Counted from the first letter of the stretch, positions 9,097-17,774 are shown. The stretch: 32,948 bases of DNA from Massilia sp. Root335 (GCF_001425685.1 NZ_LMCY01000011.1:1-32948); one strand, 5' to 3'. The notes: generated by a model from the sequence alone, not told the origin. A program made the numbers and translations.

Positions 9097-12048
9097 TCAG
9101 AAGCTGTAGCGCATCTTGGCCGTATAGCGCGGCCCCGACACGAACCATGCGCGGCCCTTGAACCCGATGCCCTGCTGCATCAGCTGGCGGGTCTTGGAGT
9201 CCGTCAGGTTCTGCGCTTCCACGCCGAACGCCAGCCGCTCCGTGATGTTGTAGAACACCGAGGCGTCGAGCTGGCCGTAGCCGTCGGACCACACCGGCAA
9301 CGCCCACGCCACGTTGTGCTGGCCATAGGTCGGGCTGCTCGGGTTGGTATCGGTGCCGTCCGTGCCCTGCGTGCCGTTCACGTTCACGTTCTGCAGGTTC
9401 TTCGAGCGCCAGTTCCAGGCCAGGCGTGCCGACAGCGGTCCCTTGTCGTACATGAGCGCCAGGTTGTACGTCTGGCGCGACAGGCCGATCAGCGGCAGGT
9501 CGCCGAACGTCTTGCCGTCGATGTCGCAGCCGTTCAGGTTCAGGTTGTAGTTGTCGGCCGTATTCCCGCCCGAGCAATACACGGAGTGCACCGGCGTGTG
9601 CAGGTCGATCTTGCTGTCGACAAAGGTGAAGTTCGCCTGGACGCCGAAGCCCGACAGCCAGCCCGGCAGCATGTCGAAGTACTGCTGGTACGCGATCTCG
9701 GCGCCGCGCGCATGGCCGTCCGCGCCGTTCACGGGGCCCGTCACGGTGAACGTGTACGGCTTGCCGGTGTTGTCCGACACGTTATAGCCGTAGGACTGCT
9801 TGATGATGACGTCCTTCAGCTGCTTGTTGAACAGCGCGAAGGTCAGCGAGCCGGACGGCGCGAAATACCACTCGGCCGTCAAGTCATACTGGTGCGAACG
9901 GACGGGGCGCAGGTTCGGATTGCCGGTGCCCGTACCCGTGTAGGTAACGAGGCCGCTGGAATTGTCCACGTTCTGCGACAGCGTCGTGTAGCCCTGCAGG
10001 TCGCTGAAATCGGGGCGCGAGATGCCGGTGGACAGGCCGAAGCGGAACTGCAGCTTGTCGGTCGCCTTCATGCGCAGGTTCAGGCTCGGCAGCACGTTGT
10101 TGTAGCTGTTGCTGAAGTCCTGCTTCTGGGAGAAGCCGGTGAAGACCGGAATGGCCGGGCCGGTCGACGTGCTCGGCGTGAACACCGTGTAGCCGTGCGC
10201 CGTCATGTCGGTCTTCACGTAGCGCACGCCGATGTTGCCGTCGACGGGGTATTTCAGGTCGTCGAAGCCGAAGCGCAGTTGCGAATACAGCGCGCCGGTC
10301 TTCTCCTTCTGGTCGTTGATGCCGGCCGGGTCGGTGCCGAACGTGGCCGGATTCCACGACGTGCACTTGCCGCTGCCGTCGTTACACAGCATGTTCGGAT
10401 ACGTGTGCAGCTGGGCATACGTGCCCGGATAGCCGGTCGCCAGCGACACGGCCGGGAAGACCAGCGCCGGCACTGACGTGTTGTTGTTGAAGAAGTTGTT
10501 GAACGAGTGGATCTGCACCTGGTTGTTGAAGCGCGGGTCGCCCAGGTACGCGAGGCTCGACAGCGTGCTGGTCGGACCGACCTGCCAGGTCTGGGTGACG
10601 GCCGCCCAGTTGTAGCTCGGGTTCGAGTTCTCGTTGCGCGAGTCGCGGTCCGTCAGGCGCACGCCGAAACGGATGTCGCGCAGCACCGGATGGTCGAAGT
10701 CATACTTCGCGTCCGACCGCCAGGCCCATTCGCCGGCCTTGCTGCGGTCCTGGTGTTCCATCGTGAACGCCCAGTAGTAATGGCTCGGATCCGCCAGGTA
10801 GGCGCGGTCGGCGTCCGTGAACGACAGCGAGGGCACGTCGCCGCGCAGGTCGACCGTCTCGCTCGGCATCTGCACGCCGGTGGCCACGGTCGAGTCGAAG
10901 CTGCTGGTCGTGGCGCGGATGCGCTGCAGGTCCGTGCTCAGGGTCCAGCGGTCGTTCGGGCGCCAGCGCACGTTCCACGCGATGTCCGTCGTGTCCGACT
11001 TGCGGTCGGCCGAGCGCGTGTCGCCGCCGAAGTTGATGCCGTTGTCCTGCGGATCGGTCAGCGTGCCGGTCAGCAGCGCGCCCTTCGAATCGAACGTGGC
11101 GTCCGGGCTGACCTTGATGTTGTAGGGGCTGGACTGGGCGAAGATCGCCTGCTCGTCCCAGTGCATCTTGTAGCGCGACTTGAAGAAGGTGAGCGAGGAG
11201 CTGAGCGTGCTGTCCTTCTTCCACTGCAGTGCGCCGTAGGCGCCTTCGCGCTTGCGCTCGAATTGCAGCGTGCGCCATTGCGAGCCTTTCGGCACCCAGA
11301 CGGTCTTGCCCGACACGACGTCGGCGCGCGGATAGTAGGGCTCGACCTGGAACGCGTCCGTGCGGTCGCCGTGCTCCGAATACGCGAGGTCGACGAGGGC
11401 GCCGACTTCGCCGAAGCCGGTCTTCCAGCGGTTCGAGAACATGAAGGAGGCGGACGGCTGGCGCTTGCCTTTCTTGAGTTCCGAGTAGGTGTCTTCCACC
11501 GTCAAGGCAAACTTGCGGCCCTTGTAGTCGAACGGCATCGCCGTGCGCAGATTCACGAGGCCGCCCACGGCGCCTTCGATCTGTTCGGCGGACGGATTCT
11601 TGTAGATGTCGACGCCGGCCATCAGTTCGGGCGGCACGTCTTCGAAGTTCAGCGCGCGGCCGCCGTTGGCGGAGAACGAATCGCGGCCGTTCAGTTCCGA
11701 GCGGACGTACGAGAGGCCGCGCACGTTCACGCCCGAGCCTTCGACCGAGTAGTGTTCCGGGTCGCCCTTGGACATGGTGCGGTCGATCGTGACGCCGACG
11801 ACGCGCTGCAGCACTTCCGTCACCGAGCGGTCCGGCAGCTTGCCGATGTCGTCGGCCACGACCGAGTCGACGATCTCGTCCGAATTCTGCTTGATCTTCT
11901 GTGCGGACTGCAGCGCGGCGCGCTGGCCCGTCACGACGACGACGTTGGCGTCCTGGGTTGCCTGGGTCTGCGCCAGCGCGGTGCCGCCGGCGAGCAATGC
12001 GATCTGGCCCACTGCGACGGCGATCGCGGTTCTCTTGAATCGAGTCAT
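9097..12048 (-). CDS. TonB-dependent receptor, probable carbohydrate uptake
   Basis: A 983-residue outer-membrane receptor. The signal peptide covers about 1-26 (GGTALA, then Q). A TonB-box-like segment (NVVVVTGQRAAL) follows at about 35-46. The plug domain comes next, with DDIGKLPDRSVTEVLQRVVG, NVRGL and AGVDIYKNPSAEQIEGAVGG. The rest is a long beta-barrel ending in the outer-membrane C-terminal signature YTAKMRYSF. AGGAGA lies just before the ATG. The size and plug wording match the proteobacterial receptors that import plant oligosaccharides. The divergent LacI-family gene supports a sugar ligand, but the ligand itself cannot be named. A promoter and a leader of about 280 bases are proposed upstream. 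Confidence 0.92.
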   Translation of the reverse strand: MTRFKRTAIAVAVGQIALLAGGTALAQTQATQDANVVVVTGQRAALQSAQKIKQNSDEIVDSVVADDIGKLPDRSVTEVLQRVVGVTIDRTMSKGDPEHYSVEGSGVNVRGLSYVRSELNGRDSFSANGGRALNFEDVPPELMAGVDIYKNPSAEQIEGAVGGLVNLRTAMPFDYKGRKFALTVEDTYSELKKGKRQPSASFMFSNRWKTGFGEVGALVDLAYSEHGDRTDAFQVEPYYPRADVVSGKTVWVPKGSQWRTLQFERKREGAYGALQWKKDSTLSSSLTFFKSRYKMHWDEQAIFAQSSPYNIKVSPDATFDSKGALLTGTLTDPQDNGINFGGDTRSADRKSDTTDIAWNVRWRPNDRWTLSTDLQRIRATTSSFDSTVATGVQMPSETVDLRGDVPSLSFTDADRAYLADPSHYYWAFTMEHQDRSKAGEWAWRSDAKYDFDHPVLRDIRFGVRLTDRDSRNENSNPSYNWAAVTQTWQVGPTSTLSSLAYLGDPRFNNQVQIHSFNNFFNNNTSVPALVFPAVSLATGYPGTYAQLHTYPNMLCNDGSGKCTSWNPATFGTDPAGINDQKEKTGALYSQLRFGFDDLKYPVDGNIGVRYVKTDMTAHGYTVFTPSTSTGPAIPVFTGFSQKQDFSNSYNNVLPSLNLRMKATDKLQFRFGLSTGISRPDFSDLQGYTTLSQNVDNSSGLVTYTGTGTGNPNLRPVRSHQYDLTAEWYFAPSGSLTFALFNKQLKDVIIKQSYGYNVSDNTGKPYTFTVTGPVNGADGHARGAEIAYQQYFDMLPGWLSGFGVQANFTFVDSKIDLHTPVHSVYCSGGNTADNYNLNLNGCDIDGKTFGDLPLIGLSRQTYNLALMYDKGPLSARLAWNWRSKNLQNVNVNGTQGTDGTDTNPSSPTYGQHNVAWALPVWSDGYGQLDASVFYNITERLAFGVEAQNLTDSKTRQLMQQGIGFKGRAWFVSGPRYTAKMRYSF

Positions 12049-12074
12049 GTAGTCTCCTGTGCTCTGTTTGTGGT

Positions 12075-12095
12075 GCCCCGCTTCAACGGCGGGGC
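12075..12095 (-). promoter_or_regulatory. GC-rich leader hairpin just upstream of the TonB receptor
   Basis: A perfect 7-bp stem (GCCCCGC / GCGGGGC, 7-base loop) sits in the proposed 5' leader, about 27 bases before the receptor start codon and close to its Shine-Dalgarno. It has no T-tract in the direction of transcription, so a role in translation or mRNA stability is more likely than termination. Confidence 0.35.
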
Positions 12096-12331
12096 TGGTT
12101 ACGACTGCGGATGAATACGGCCACCCTGCGGCGGCCGCAATAATGGGTCAGTGCGAATTCGGGGCTGCTTGCCGGAACGCGGCACGGCCGGATCGGCGTT
12201 GTAGAGAGGTCGGGATCATGGTCCCGGTCCGGAATGATCGGCGATGGCCGGCGGAGGTTGGCATTGTTGTCTCCATGCTTTATTTATTGCACAGGCGATG
12301 TAGTCGTTATGGTCTTGTAATCGGTTTCATG

Positions 12332-12361
12332 AGTGTAGTGATTCAGCGTGATTTTTGTCAA
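12332..12361 (-). promoter_or_regulatory. Sigma-70-type promoter for the TonB receptor
   Basis: Read on the minus strand: TTGACA (12361-12356), an 18-base spacer, then TACACT (12337-12332). The -35 box is a perfect consensus and the -10 box matches 4 of 6. Transcription would start near 12325, giving a leader of about 280 bases. The pseudo-palindrome TGTTGTACGCTAACA at 12377-12391 lies just upstream and could be a regulator site. Confidence 0.55.
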
Positions 12362-12667
12362 ACGCCATAACATCACTGTTGTACGCTAACATCGTATGTA
12401 TATTTTATTTGCGAAAAAGTATGCTGAAATTTGATAGCTCGACAATTCGTCCGAAAAGCGCAACACGCTTGTGCAAGGTGGTGGTTTCGGGCCGAAATGT
12501 GGCGGCAGAAAATTGAACAGGACACGAGCGATAAATCCAATCCGCAGAGGGACCCAGGCCGGCAAACGTAACGCGCCGCTCTTCACGAACGCGCGGTTGC
12601 GGGCAAATCGCAGCGGTTATCAGGCGTTCGCTGCCTGATCCGGGGTGCACGATTTCAGGCTATTTTA

Positions 12668-12680
12668 GATAGCGCTACCA
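12668..12680 (-). promoter_or_regulatory. Probable LacI-family operator, copy 1
   Basis: On the minus strand it reads TGGTAGCGCTATC, with the palindromic core TAGCGCTA centred on CG, the typical form of a LacI-family operator. A second copy in the opposite orientation with one mismatch lies at 12764-12776. Binding by the adjacent regulator is inferred. Confidence 0.5.
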
Positions 12681-12763
12681 TCACAATAATCCGCTATATC
12701 TAATTGGCGCAGTTTTGCCTATAAACAACAACTCTCTCGGCGGCCCAATTCTGAACATTGTTT

Positions 12764-12776
12764 TGGTAGCGCAATC
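12764..12776 (+). promoter_or_regulatory. Probable LacI-family operator, copy 2
   Basis: TGGTAGCGCAATC matches copy 1 at 12 of 13 positions in inverted orientation, with centres 96 bases apart. Two sites at this spacing could support DNA looping by a LacI-type tetramer or dimer pair. It is less symmetrical than copy 1. Confidence 0.45.
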
Positions 12777-12805
12777 AATTAAATCTCTAAATGACTTATG
12801 AAAAA

Positions 12806-12845
12806 CATTTCCCTTCCCGCTCCACTTTTGCGGAAAAGGGAAATG
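12806..12845. promoter_or_regulatory. Large hairpin upstream of the LacI-family gene
   Basis: CATTTCCCTT pairs perfectly with AAGGGAAATG, and inside it CCGC pairs with GCGG, leaving a 9-base loop. It lies directly before the proposed promoter of the regulator at 12851-12879. No T-run follows on the plus strand. It may insulate the two divergent transcripts or be a protein site. Confidence 0.4.
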
Positions 12846-12850
12846 GTATC

Positions 12851-12879
12851 TTGTTGCTATCCATGAGAGCACGTAGAGT
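12851..12879 (+). promoter_or_regulatory. Candidate promoter for the LacI-family regulator
   Basis: TTGTTG, a 17-base spacer, then TAGAGT. Both boxes are imperfect. Transcription would start near 12887, about 105 bases before the regulator start codon. Confidence 0.3.
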
Positions 12880-12991
12880 CCTATCGATTCCCTTCGCTAT
12901 GCGACCCATTTAAAAAGAGCGCAATAATAGACATGACCGATTTTCAAAAGTTCCCGAACCGCATTTGCCGCGCAGGCCGCCCGGAGGCTGC

Positions 12992-14035
12992 ATGAACATG
13001 CCGGCCGAACCGCCGAAGAAGACACGCCGCACGAAAGGCGGACTCACGCTCGTGGACGTGGCCCGCGTCGCGGGCGTGGCGCCGATCACGGTGTCGCGCG
13101 TGCTGAATTCGCCGGAAAAGGTATCGGCCGACCTCGTGCAGAAAGTGCGCTCGGCGATCGAGCGCACCGGCTATGTGCCCAACCTGCTCGCCGGCAGCCT
13201 GGCGTCGACGAAGAGCCGCATGATCGCGGCGATCCTGCCCACCATCGCGGGCTCCGTGTTCCTCGACATGATCCAGTCGCTGACGGAGACGCTGGCCGGC
13301 GCCGGCTACCAGCTCATCCTGGGGCAGGCGGGTTATGTGAATTCGCGCGAGGACGAACTGCTCGAAGCGATCATCGGGCGCCGGCCGGACGGCATCGTCC
13401 TCGCCGGCATCATGCGGTCCGCGCAGGGCCGGCGCCGCCTGCAGGCCAGCGCCATTCCGCTCGTCGAGACGTGGGACCTGACGCCCACGCCGGCCGACAT
13501 GCTGGTCGGTTTTTCGCACGAGGACGCGGGCCAGGCGGTGGCGGAATTCCTGTACCAGCGCGGGCGCCGCCGCGTGGCCGTGATCAGCGCTTCCGACGAA
13601 CGCGCCCAGCGCCGCAACAACGCCTTCGCGCAGGCGGCCGTGCGCCTCGACATGCAAGGTCCGGACGGCCAGGTGCCGTTCCACTCCATCCCCGCGCCGG
13701 GCACGGCCGCGAACGGCCGCGTCGCCCTGCGCGCGCTGCTGGCGGCGCATCCCGACATCGACGCCGTCTTCTGCAGTTCGGACATGGTCGCGCTCGGCGT
13801 GCTGACGGAAGCGCGCGTGCTGGACATCGACGTGCCGGGCCGGCTGGCCGTCGTCGGCCTCGGCGACCACCCGTTCGCGGCCGAGCTGTACCCTGCCCTG
13901 ACCACCGTGCGCATCGACGGCCGCGCGATGGGCGGCATCGCGGCGAACTTCCTCATCGACCGGATCGCGGGCAAGGACATTCCCGAGGTCGTGCGCGACA
14001 TCGGCTTCACCATCGTGGAGCGGGACAGCACCTGA
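12992..14035 (+). CDS. LacI-family transcriptional regulator, GntR (gluconate)-like
   Basis: A 347-residue LacI/GalR repressor. The helix-turn-helix is at 19-40 (TLVDVARVAGVAPITVSRVLN), followed by the hinge helix region ending SLASTKS and a periplasmic-binding-protein-like effector domain. The wording VDVARVAGVAPITVSRVLNS with YVPNLLAGSLAS is closest to the GntR branch, whose known members sense gluconate or related sugar acids. The effector here is not proven. GGAGG at 12983-12987 precedes ATG 12992; ATG 12998 is an alternative with wider spacing, and an upstream TTG at 12965 would cover the ribosome site. The gene is divergent from the TonB receptor and probably controls it. It ends 9 bases from the convergent nitroreductase gene, leaving no room for a terminator. 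Confidence 0.88.
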   Translation: MNMPAEPPKKTRRTKGGLTLVDVARVAGVAPITVSRVLNSPEKVSADLVQKVRSAIERTGYVPNLLAGSLASTKSRMIAAILPTIAGSVFLDMIQSLTETLAGAGYQLILGQAGYVNSREDELLEAIIGRRPDGIVLAGIMRSAQGRRRLQASAIPLVETWDLTPTPADMLVGFSHEDAGQAVAEFLYQRGRRRVAVISASDERAQRRNNAFAQAAVRLDMQGPDGQVPFHSIPAPGTAANGRVALRALLAAHPDIDAVFCSSDMVALGVLTEARVLDIDVPGRLAVVGLGDHPFAAELYPALTTVRIDGRAMGGIAANFLIDRIAGKDIPEVVRDIGFTIVERDST

Positions 14036-14044
14036 CGTCCGGCC

Positions 14045-14626
14045 TCAGGCGATCCGGCACGCTTCCCCGAAGCCCAGCCGCGGCGCGCGCGGACGCAGGC
14101 AGGACGCGTCGCCATAGCCGATGCTGCACACGAAATTGGAGCGGATGGCGGTGCCGGCAAAGAACGCGTCGTCCACCTGTGCGTGGTCGAAGCCGGACAT
14201 CGGACCGCAATCCAGGCCGATGGCGCGCGCCGCCATGATCAGGTAGGCGCCCTGCAGCGACGAGTTGCGGAAGGCGGTGGCCGCGATCAGGGCGTCGTTC
14301 CCTGCGAACCAGGCGCGCGCATCCACGGCCGGCGACAACTGCGGCAGTTTGTCGTGGAACGCCATGTCCATCCCGACGACGACGGTGACCGGCGCCTGCG
14401 CCGTCCTGGCCTGGTTCCCGGGCGCCATGCAGGCCGCCAGCTTGTCCCTGGCTGCCCGCGACTTCACGAACACGAAGCGGGCCGGCGCCCCGTTGGCCGA
14501 GGTCGGCGCCCATTTCAGCAGGTCGTACAGGCGCGCCAACTGGGCGTCGGTGACGTCGCGGTCGTGCCAGCCGTGGTGGGTGCGGGCCGCGTAAAACAGC
14601 GTTTCGAGTGCGGTATCGTTCAGCAT
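14045..14626 (-). CDS. rutE: RutE/HadB-type nitroreductase (malonic semialdehyde reductase-like)
   Basis: A 193-residue FMN-dependent nitroreductase-family protein. It follows E. coli RutE closely in order and length: ARTHHGWHD near the start, LLKWAPTSANGAPARFVFV, FRNSSLQGAYLIMAARAIG, DCGPMSGFDHAQVDDAFF, and IGYGD near the end. RutE reduces malonic semialdehyde to 3-hydroxypropionate in pyrimidine breakdown; relatives reduce other carbonyls and nitro compounds. No other rut genes are present, so the in vivo substrate is uncertain. It is the last gene of the leftward set, 13 bases after the sterol desaturase-family gene. GGAG lies before the ATG. The family is firm, the reaction less so. Confidence 0.82.
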   Translation of the reverse strand: MLNDTALETLFYAARTHHGWHDRDVTDAQLARLYDLLKWAPTSANGAPARFVFVKSRAARDKLAACMAPGNQARTAQAPVTVVVGMDMAFHDKLPQLSPAVDARAWFAGNDALIAATAFRNSSLQGAYLIMAARAIGLDCGPMSGFDHAQVDDAFFAGTAIRSNFVCSIGYGDASCLRPRAPRLGFGEACRIA

Positions 14627-14639
14627 GGGGTGCTCCGGC

Positions 14640-15869
14640 CTAGCGGCTCAGCGGGACGGGATTCGGCGGCTCGTAGTCCGTGCTGCCGAACAGGATGAAA
14701 GGCCAGTCGCTCACCCGGTTGCGGCGCAGCTCCAGGCCCATGCGCAGATACGGCAGCACCACGTAGCGCAACGGGTTCACGCAGAGGTCCGCGTGTGGAT
14801 CGAACAGGCCGGTGCGCGGGAGTTGCCCGGTCGGCTCGACATACGTGCCGAACAGGCGGTCCCAGATGCTCAGCCGCGCGCCGAAATTGGCCCCCGTGCC
14901 GTGCGGCCCCGTCACCTCGCACGAGTGATGCATGTAGTGCACGCCGACGGTGACGAACACATGGCGCAGCGCCCGCAGCACGCGCGATTTCGACTCGACC
15001 CAGTACATGAAGATCGAGTGGGACGGGTCGACCAGCGCATCGATCACCATCAGCACGGCCAGCGCGGCGCCGGCATCGCGGATATCGGCGGTGAACAGCT
15101 TGGACAGCACGGGCAACAGCAGCAGCGCCGCGCCGCCGGCCGCCTGCAGCGGGAGCCAGCCCGGTTCGATGGCGCAGGTCATCTGCGTCAGGTTGCGGTT
15201 GCGGTGGTGGTTGATGTGGCCCAGGTTCCAGAAGCAGCGCGTCTCGTGGCACAGGCGATGCGACCAGTAGAAGCAGAAATCGCCGATCAGCACCGCCGCC
15301 GCCAGCGCCACCGATCCGTTCAGGTCGACCAGGGTCGGCACCTGGGCGACCAGCGCGTCGTAATGCGCCAGGAAGCGGCGCACCGGCTGGTTCAGCACGG
15401 CGAAGAAGGCGGCGCACGAAAACAGGCCGTTCACCAGCGCGACGTTGATCATCGATTCCCAGTCGAACGGGCGGCCGGTGATCCGCTTGTGGAACACCAT
15501 GTCGAGCCAGGCGCACAGGATGTCGAACAGCGCGCGCCCGATGGCGATCCAGACCAGGAGTTCGGCCAGCGGCCGGTCCTGCGTGCCGAGGTCGAGGGCC
15601 GGCACCATGTAGAAGACGTACGCGACCCTGGCGCCGGCCATGGCGCTGAAGTCGTGGATGACGTCCTGCTGCCAGGCGCCGTACACGACGGCCGCCGCCG
15701 CGGCCGCGACGAGCAGTGCGAACTGCCAGCCCGTGCGCCTGAACTTCAGGTCGCCGCGCCACAGCGGCAGGAGCAGCCGGCCGGCCGCTTCCCGCAGCGC
15801 GCGCAGCGGCACGGCGCCGCCCAGCGGTGCGGGCACATCCTGTCCCAACGTTGGTTCGATATTGTTCAT
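14640..15869 (-). CDS. Sterol desaturase/fatty acid hydroxylase family membrane enzyme
   Basis: A 409-residue integral membrane di-iron enzyme of the fatty acid hydroxylase superfamily. The histidine boxes are complete: HRLCH (His204, His208), HINHH (His218, His221, His222) and a C-terminal HYMHH. Several hydrophobic segments precede them (about 48-63, 83-92, 102-125, 141-160, 183-202). Family members hydroxylate or desaturate sterols, carotenoids, sphingoid or fatty chains using O2; the substrate here is unknown. The frame also has an ATG at 15881, but a GGAGA overlapping that codon sits ideally for ATG 15869, which I prefer. It lies between the exported amylase (37 bases upstream) and the nitroreductase, an unexpected companion for starch genes. 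Confidence 0.85.
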   Translation of the reverse strand: MNNIEPTLGQDVPAPLGGAVPLRALREAAGRLLLPLWRGDLKFRRTGWQFALLVAAAAAAVVYGAWQQDVIHDFSAMAGARVAYVFYMVPALDLGTQDRPLAELLVWIAIGRALFDILCAWLDMVFHKRITGRPFDWESMINVALVNGLFSCAAFFAVLNQPVRRFLAHYDALVAQVPTLVDLNGSVALAAAVLIGDFCFYWSHRLCHETRCFWNLGHINHHRNRNLTQMTCAIEPGWLPLQAAGGAALLLLPVLSKLFTADIRDAGAALAVLMVIDALVDPSHSIFMYWVESKSRVLRALRHVFVTVGVHYMHHSCEVTGPHGTGANFGARLSIWDRLFGTYVEPTGQLPRTGLFDPHADLCVNPLRYVVLPYLRMGLELRRNRVSDWPFILFGSTDYEPPNPVPLSR

Positions 15870-15906
15870 TTGATTCTCCATTTGAAAAGAATGCGTTACT
15901 CGACCG

Positions 15907-17760
15907 CTACTGCCGGATCTCCAGCACCAGCGCCGAGCGCGGCGGCAACGTGATCCGCTCGGCGAGATCGTAGGTCTTGCCCGTCACGACGTCGGTCCCG
16001 GTGGCATGCGCACCCAGCATCTCGCCGAAGCGCGCGGTCGCGAGCACGGTCTCGGCCCGGTTCTCGTTGAGCGCGACCATGACCTTGTCGGTGCCGTGAC
16101 AGCGGAAATACACGTAGGTGCCGTGTTCCGGCGTGAAGTGCACCAGCCTGCCCTGCCCGACCGCCGCCGAATGCTTGCGCCAGTTGAACAGCGTGCGCAC
16201 GAGCCGCTGCGCTTCCTGCTGCCGCGCCGACAAGGCCCGGCCGCTGAAGGCATCGACCGGGTCGCCCGCCCAGCCGCCGGGGAAATCGGCGCGTACGAGG
16301 CCGTCGGCGCGCTCGAGGGGGCTGGTCGCCAGGATCTCGTCGCCGGCAAACAGCTGCGGCACGCCGCGCGTGGTCGCGTACCAGGCGATGCTCATCTTGT
16401 ACAGGTCGAAGTCCTCGCCCAGCGAGGAATAGAAGCGCGGCGTGTCGTGGTTGCCGGGGAAGATCACCAGCCGGCCCGGATCCGGGTACAGGAAGTCGAG
16501 GGCCAGCAATTCGTAGATCCGCGCCAGGCCAGTGTGCTCCCCCGGCGCCTGCGTCATGCCAGCCAGCCAGGCATAGTGCAGCGGGAAGTCCATCACGGCG
16601 GGCAGCGGCGCGCGGTAGCCGTCGCGATTGCGCTTGCCCTGCTGCCAGTACGAGACGACGGCCGGACTGTCGTGCCAGTCCTCGCCCACCATCGTCAGGT
16701 TCGGATACTCGGCGCGGTAGGCCCGGGCCCAGCGCGCGAGAAACGCCTTGTCGGAATACGAGTACGTGTCGATGCGGATGCCGGCCACGCCGAGATATTC
16801 GGTCCACCAGATCGTGTTCTGGATCAGGTAGGTGGCGAGCAGCGGGTTGCGCTGGTTGAGGTCCGGCTTGTTGGCGTCGAACCAGCCGTCGGTGAAGTTG
16901 CCGCGGTCGTCGAGCGAGGCGTGCATGTCCTCCACGGTGACGTGCGCATGGCGGTTGAACCTGCCGGCCGGATTGACCCAGTCGGCGGCCGGCAGGTCCT
17001 TCATCCACCAGTGCCCGGCGCCGACGTGGTTGAACACCATGTCGTGGATCACGCCCAGCCCCTTCGCCTTCGCGTCGGCCACCAGCCGGCGGTAGTCCTC
17101 GTTGCTGCCGAAGCGTGCGTCGACGTGGTAGAAGTCGGTGATCGAATAACCGGCGTACGAGTACTTCGACATGTCGTTCTCGTTGAGCGGGGCCGGCCAC
17201 AGCATCGTGAAACCCAGGTCCGCGATGTAGCCGAGATGGTCGCGGATCCCGCGGATGTCGCCGCCGTGGCGGCCGTCCGGGTCGGCGCGGTCCGTCGCTT
17301 CCGCCGTCAATGCCGGCACGCTGTCGTTGCCCGGGTCGCCGTTCGCGAAGCGGTCCGGCACCAGCAGGTAGATGGCGTCGGCGGGCCCGAAGCCGCGGCG
17401 CCGGGCGGAACCCGGCGCGCGCGCGGCGAGCCGGTACGGATGGCTCAGCACGTCCCTGCCGTTCTTCGCGAACCGCAGCATGAACTCGCCGGGCCGCGCG
17501 TGCGCGCCGATGTCGAGATCGATGAACAGGTAGTCCGGATTGGCGACGCGCTCGACGTGCGCGATCCGCACGCCGTCGTACGCCACGCGCGGCGTCAGCT
17601 CGCCGATGCGGTCGCCGTGCACCATCAACTGCACGTGCGGATTCTTCATGCCCGTCCACCACGACAGGGGTTCGAGGTGGCGGATGGCGTAGTCCTGGCC
17701 CCGGGCATCCAGCGCGAGGGCGAGGCCGGACACGGCCAGCGCCAGCGTTTTACGCATCAT
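15907..17760 (-). CDS. Exported GH13 alpha-amylase / neopullulanase-like enzyme
   Basis: A 617-residue glycoside hydrolase family 13 enzyme. A short signal-like hydrophobic N-terminus (MMRKTLALAVSGLALALDARG) suggests export to the periplasm or outer membrane. Residues about 25-115 resemble the cyclomaltodextrinase N-terminal beta domain. The catalytic barrel follows, with the motifs HDMVFNH (239-245), GIRIDTYSYSD with nucleophile Asp331, MVGEDW with acid/base Glu360, and PGNHDTPR with Asp439. All three catalytic acids are present. The arrangement resembles SusA-type neopullulanases, which cut starch-derived oligosaccharides. ATG 17760 follows GGGGAAAC. The gene is 14 bases after lamB. No C-terminal binding module is seen. 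Confidence 0.9.
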   Translation of the reverse strand: MMRKTLALAVSGLALALDARGQDYAIRHLEPLSWWTGMKNPHVQLMVHGDRIGELTPRVAYDGVRIAHVERVANPDYLFIDLDIGAHARPGEFMLRFAKNGRDVLSHPYRLAARAPGSARRRGFGPADAIYLLVPDRFANGDPGNDSVPALTAEATDRADPDGRHGGDIRGIRDHLGYIADLGFTMLWPAPLNENDMSKYSYAGYSITDFYHVDARFGSNEDYRRLVADAKAKGLGVIHDMVFNHVGAGHWWMKDLPAADWVNPAGRFNRHAHVTVEDMHASLDDRGNFTDGWFDANKPDLNQRNPLLATYLIQNTIWWTEYLGVAGIRIDTYSYSDKAFLARWARAYRAEYPNLTMVGEDWHDSPAVVSYWQQGKRNRDGYRAPLPAVMDFPLHYAWLAGMTQAPGEHTGLARIYELLALDFLYPDPGRLVIFPGNHDTPRFYSSLGEDFDLYKMSIAWYATTRGVPQLFAGDEILATSPLERADGLVRADFPGGWAGDPVDAFSGRALSARQQEAQRLVRTLFNWRKHSAAVGQGRLVHFTPEHGTYVYFRCHGTDKVMVALNENRAETVLATARFGEMLGAHATGTDVVTGKTYDLAERITLPPRSALVLEIRQ

Positions 17761-17774
17761 GTTTCCCCGCGCTT

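Larger units (their letters stand above)
12049..12991. other. Gene-free, AT-rich divergent regulatory region
   Basis: No open frame here looks like a gene. From about 12270 to 12960 the base composition falls to roughly 40-50% G+C, against about two thirds elsewhere. The region separates the TonB receptor from the LacI-family gene. It holds a promoter for the receptor, a weaker one for the regulator, two copies of a GGTAGCGC motif and a 40-base hairpin, each listed separately. A divergent spacer would normally be 150-300 bases, so most of this stretch is unexplained. Confidence 0.6.

Noticed and set aside
9031..12114. Two long plus-strand frames (9031-10476 and 10507-12114) opposite the TonB receptor
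   Set aside because: Both are antisense to a complete receptor with signal peptide, plug and C-terminal signature; neither has a ribosome site or known domain.
12386..12872. Short minus-strand frames of 60-80 codons in the AT-rich gap
   Set aside because: No ribosome sites, no family likeness, and they cross the operator motifs and hairpins. They look like chance frames, though a tiny peptide cannot be excluded.
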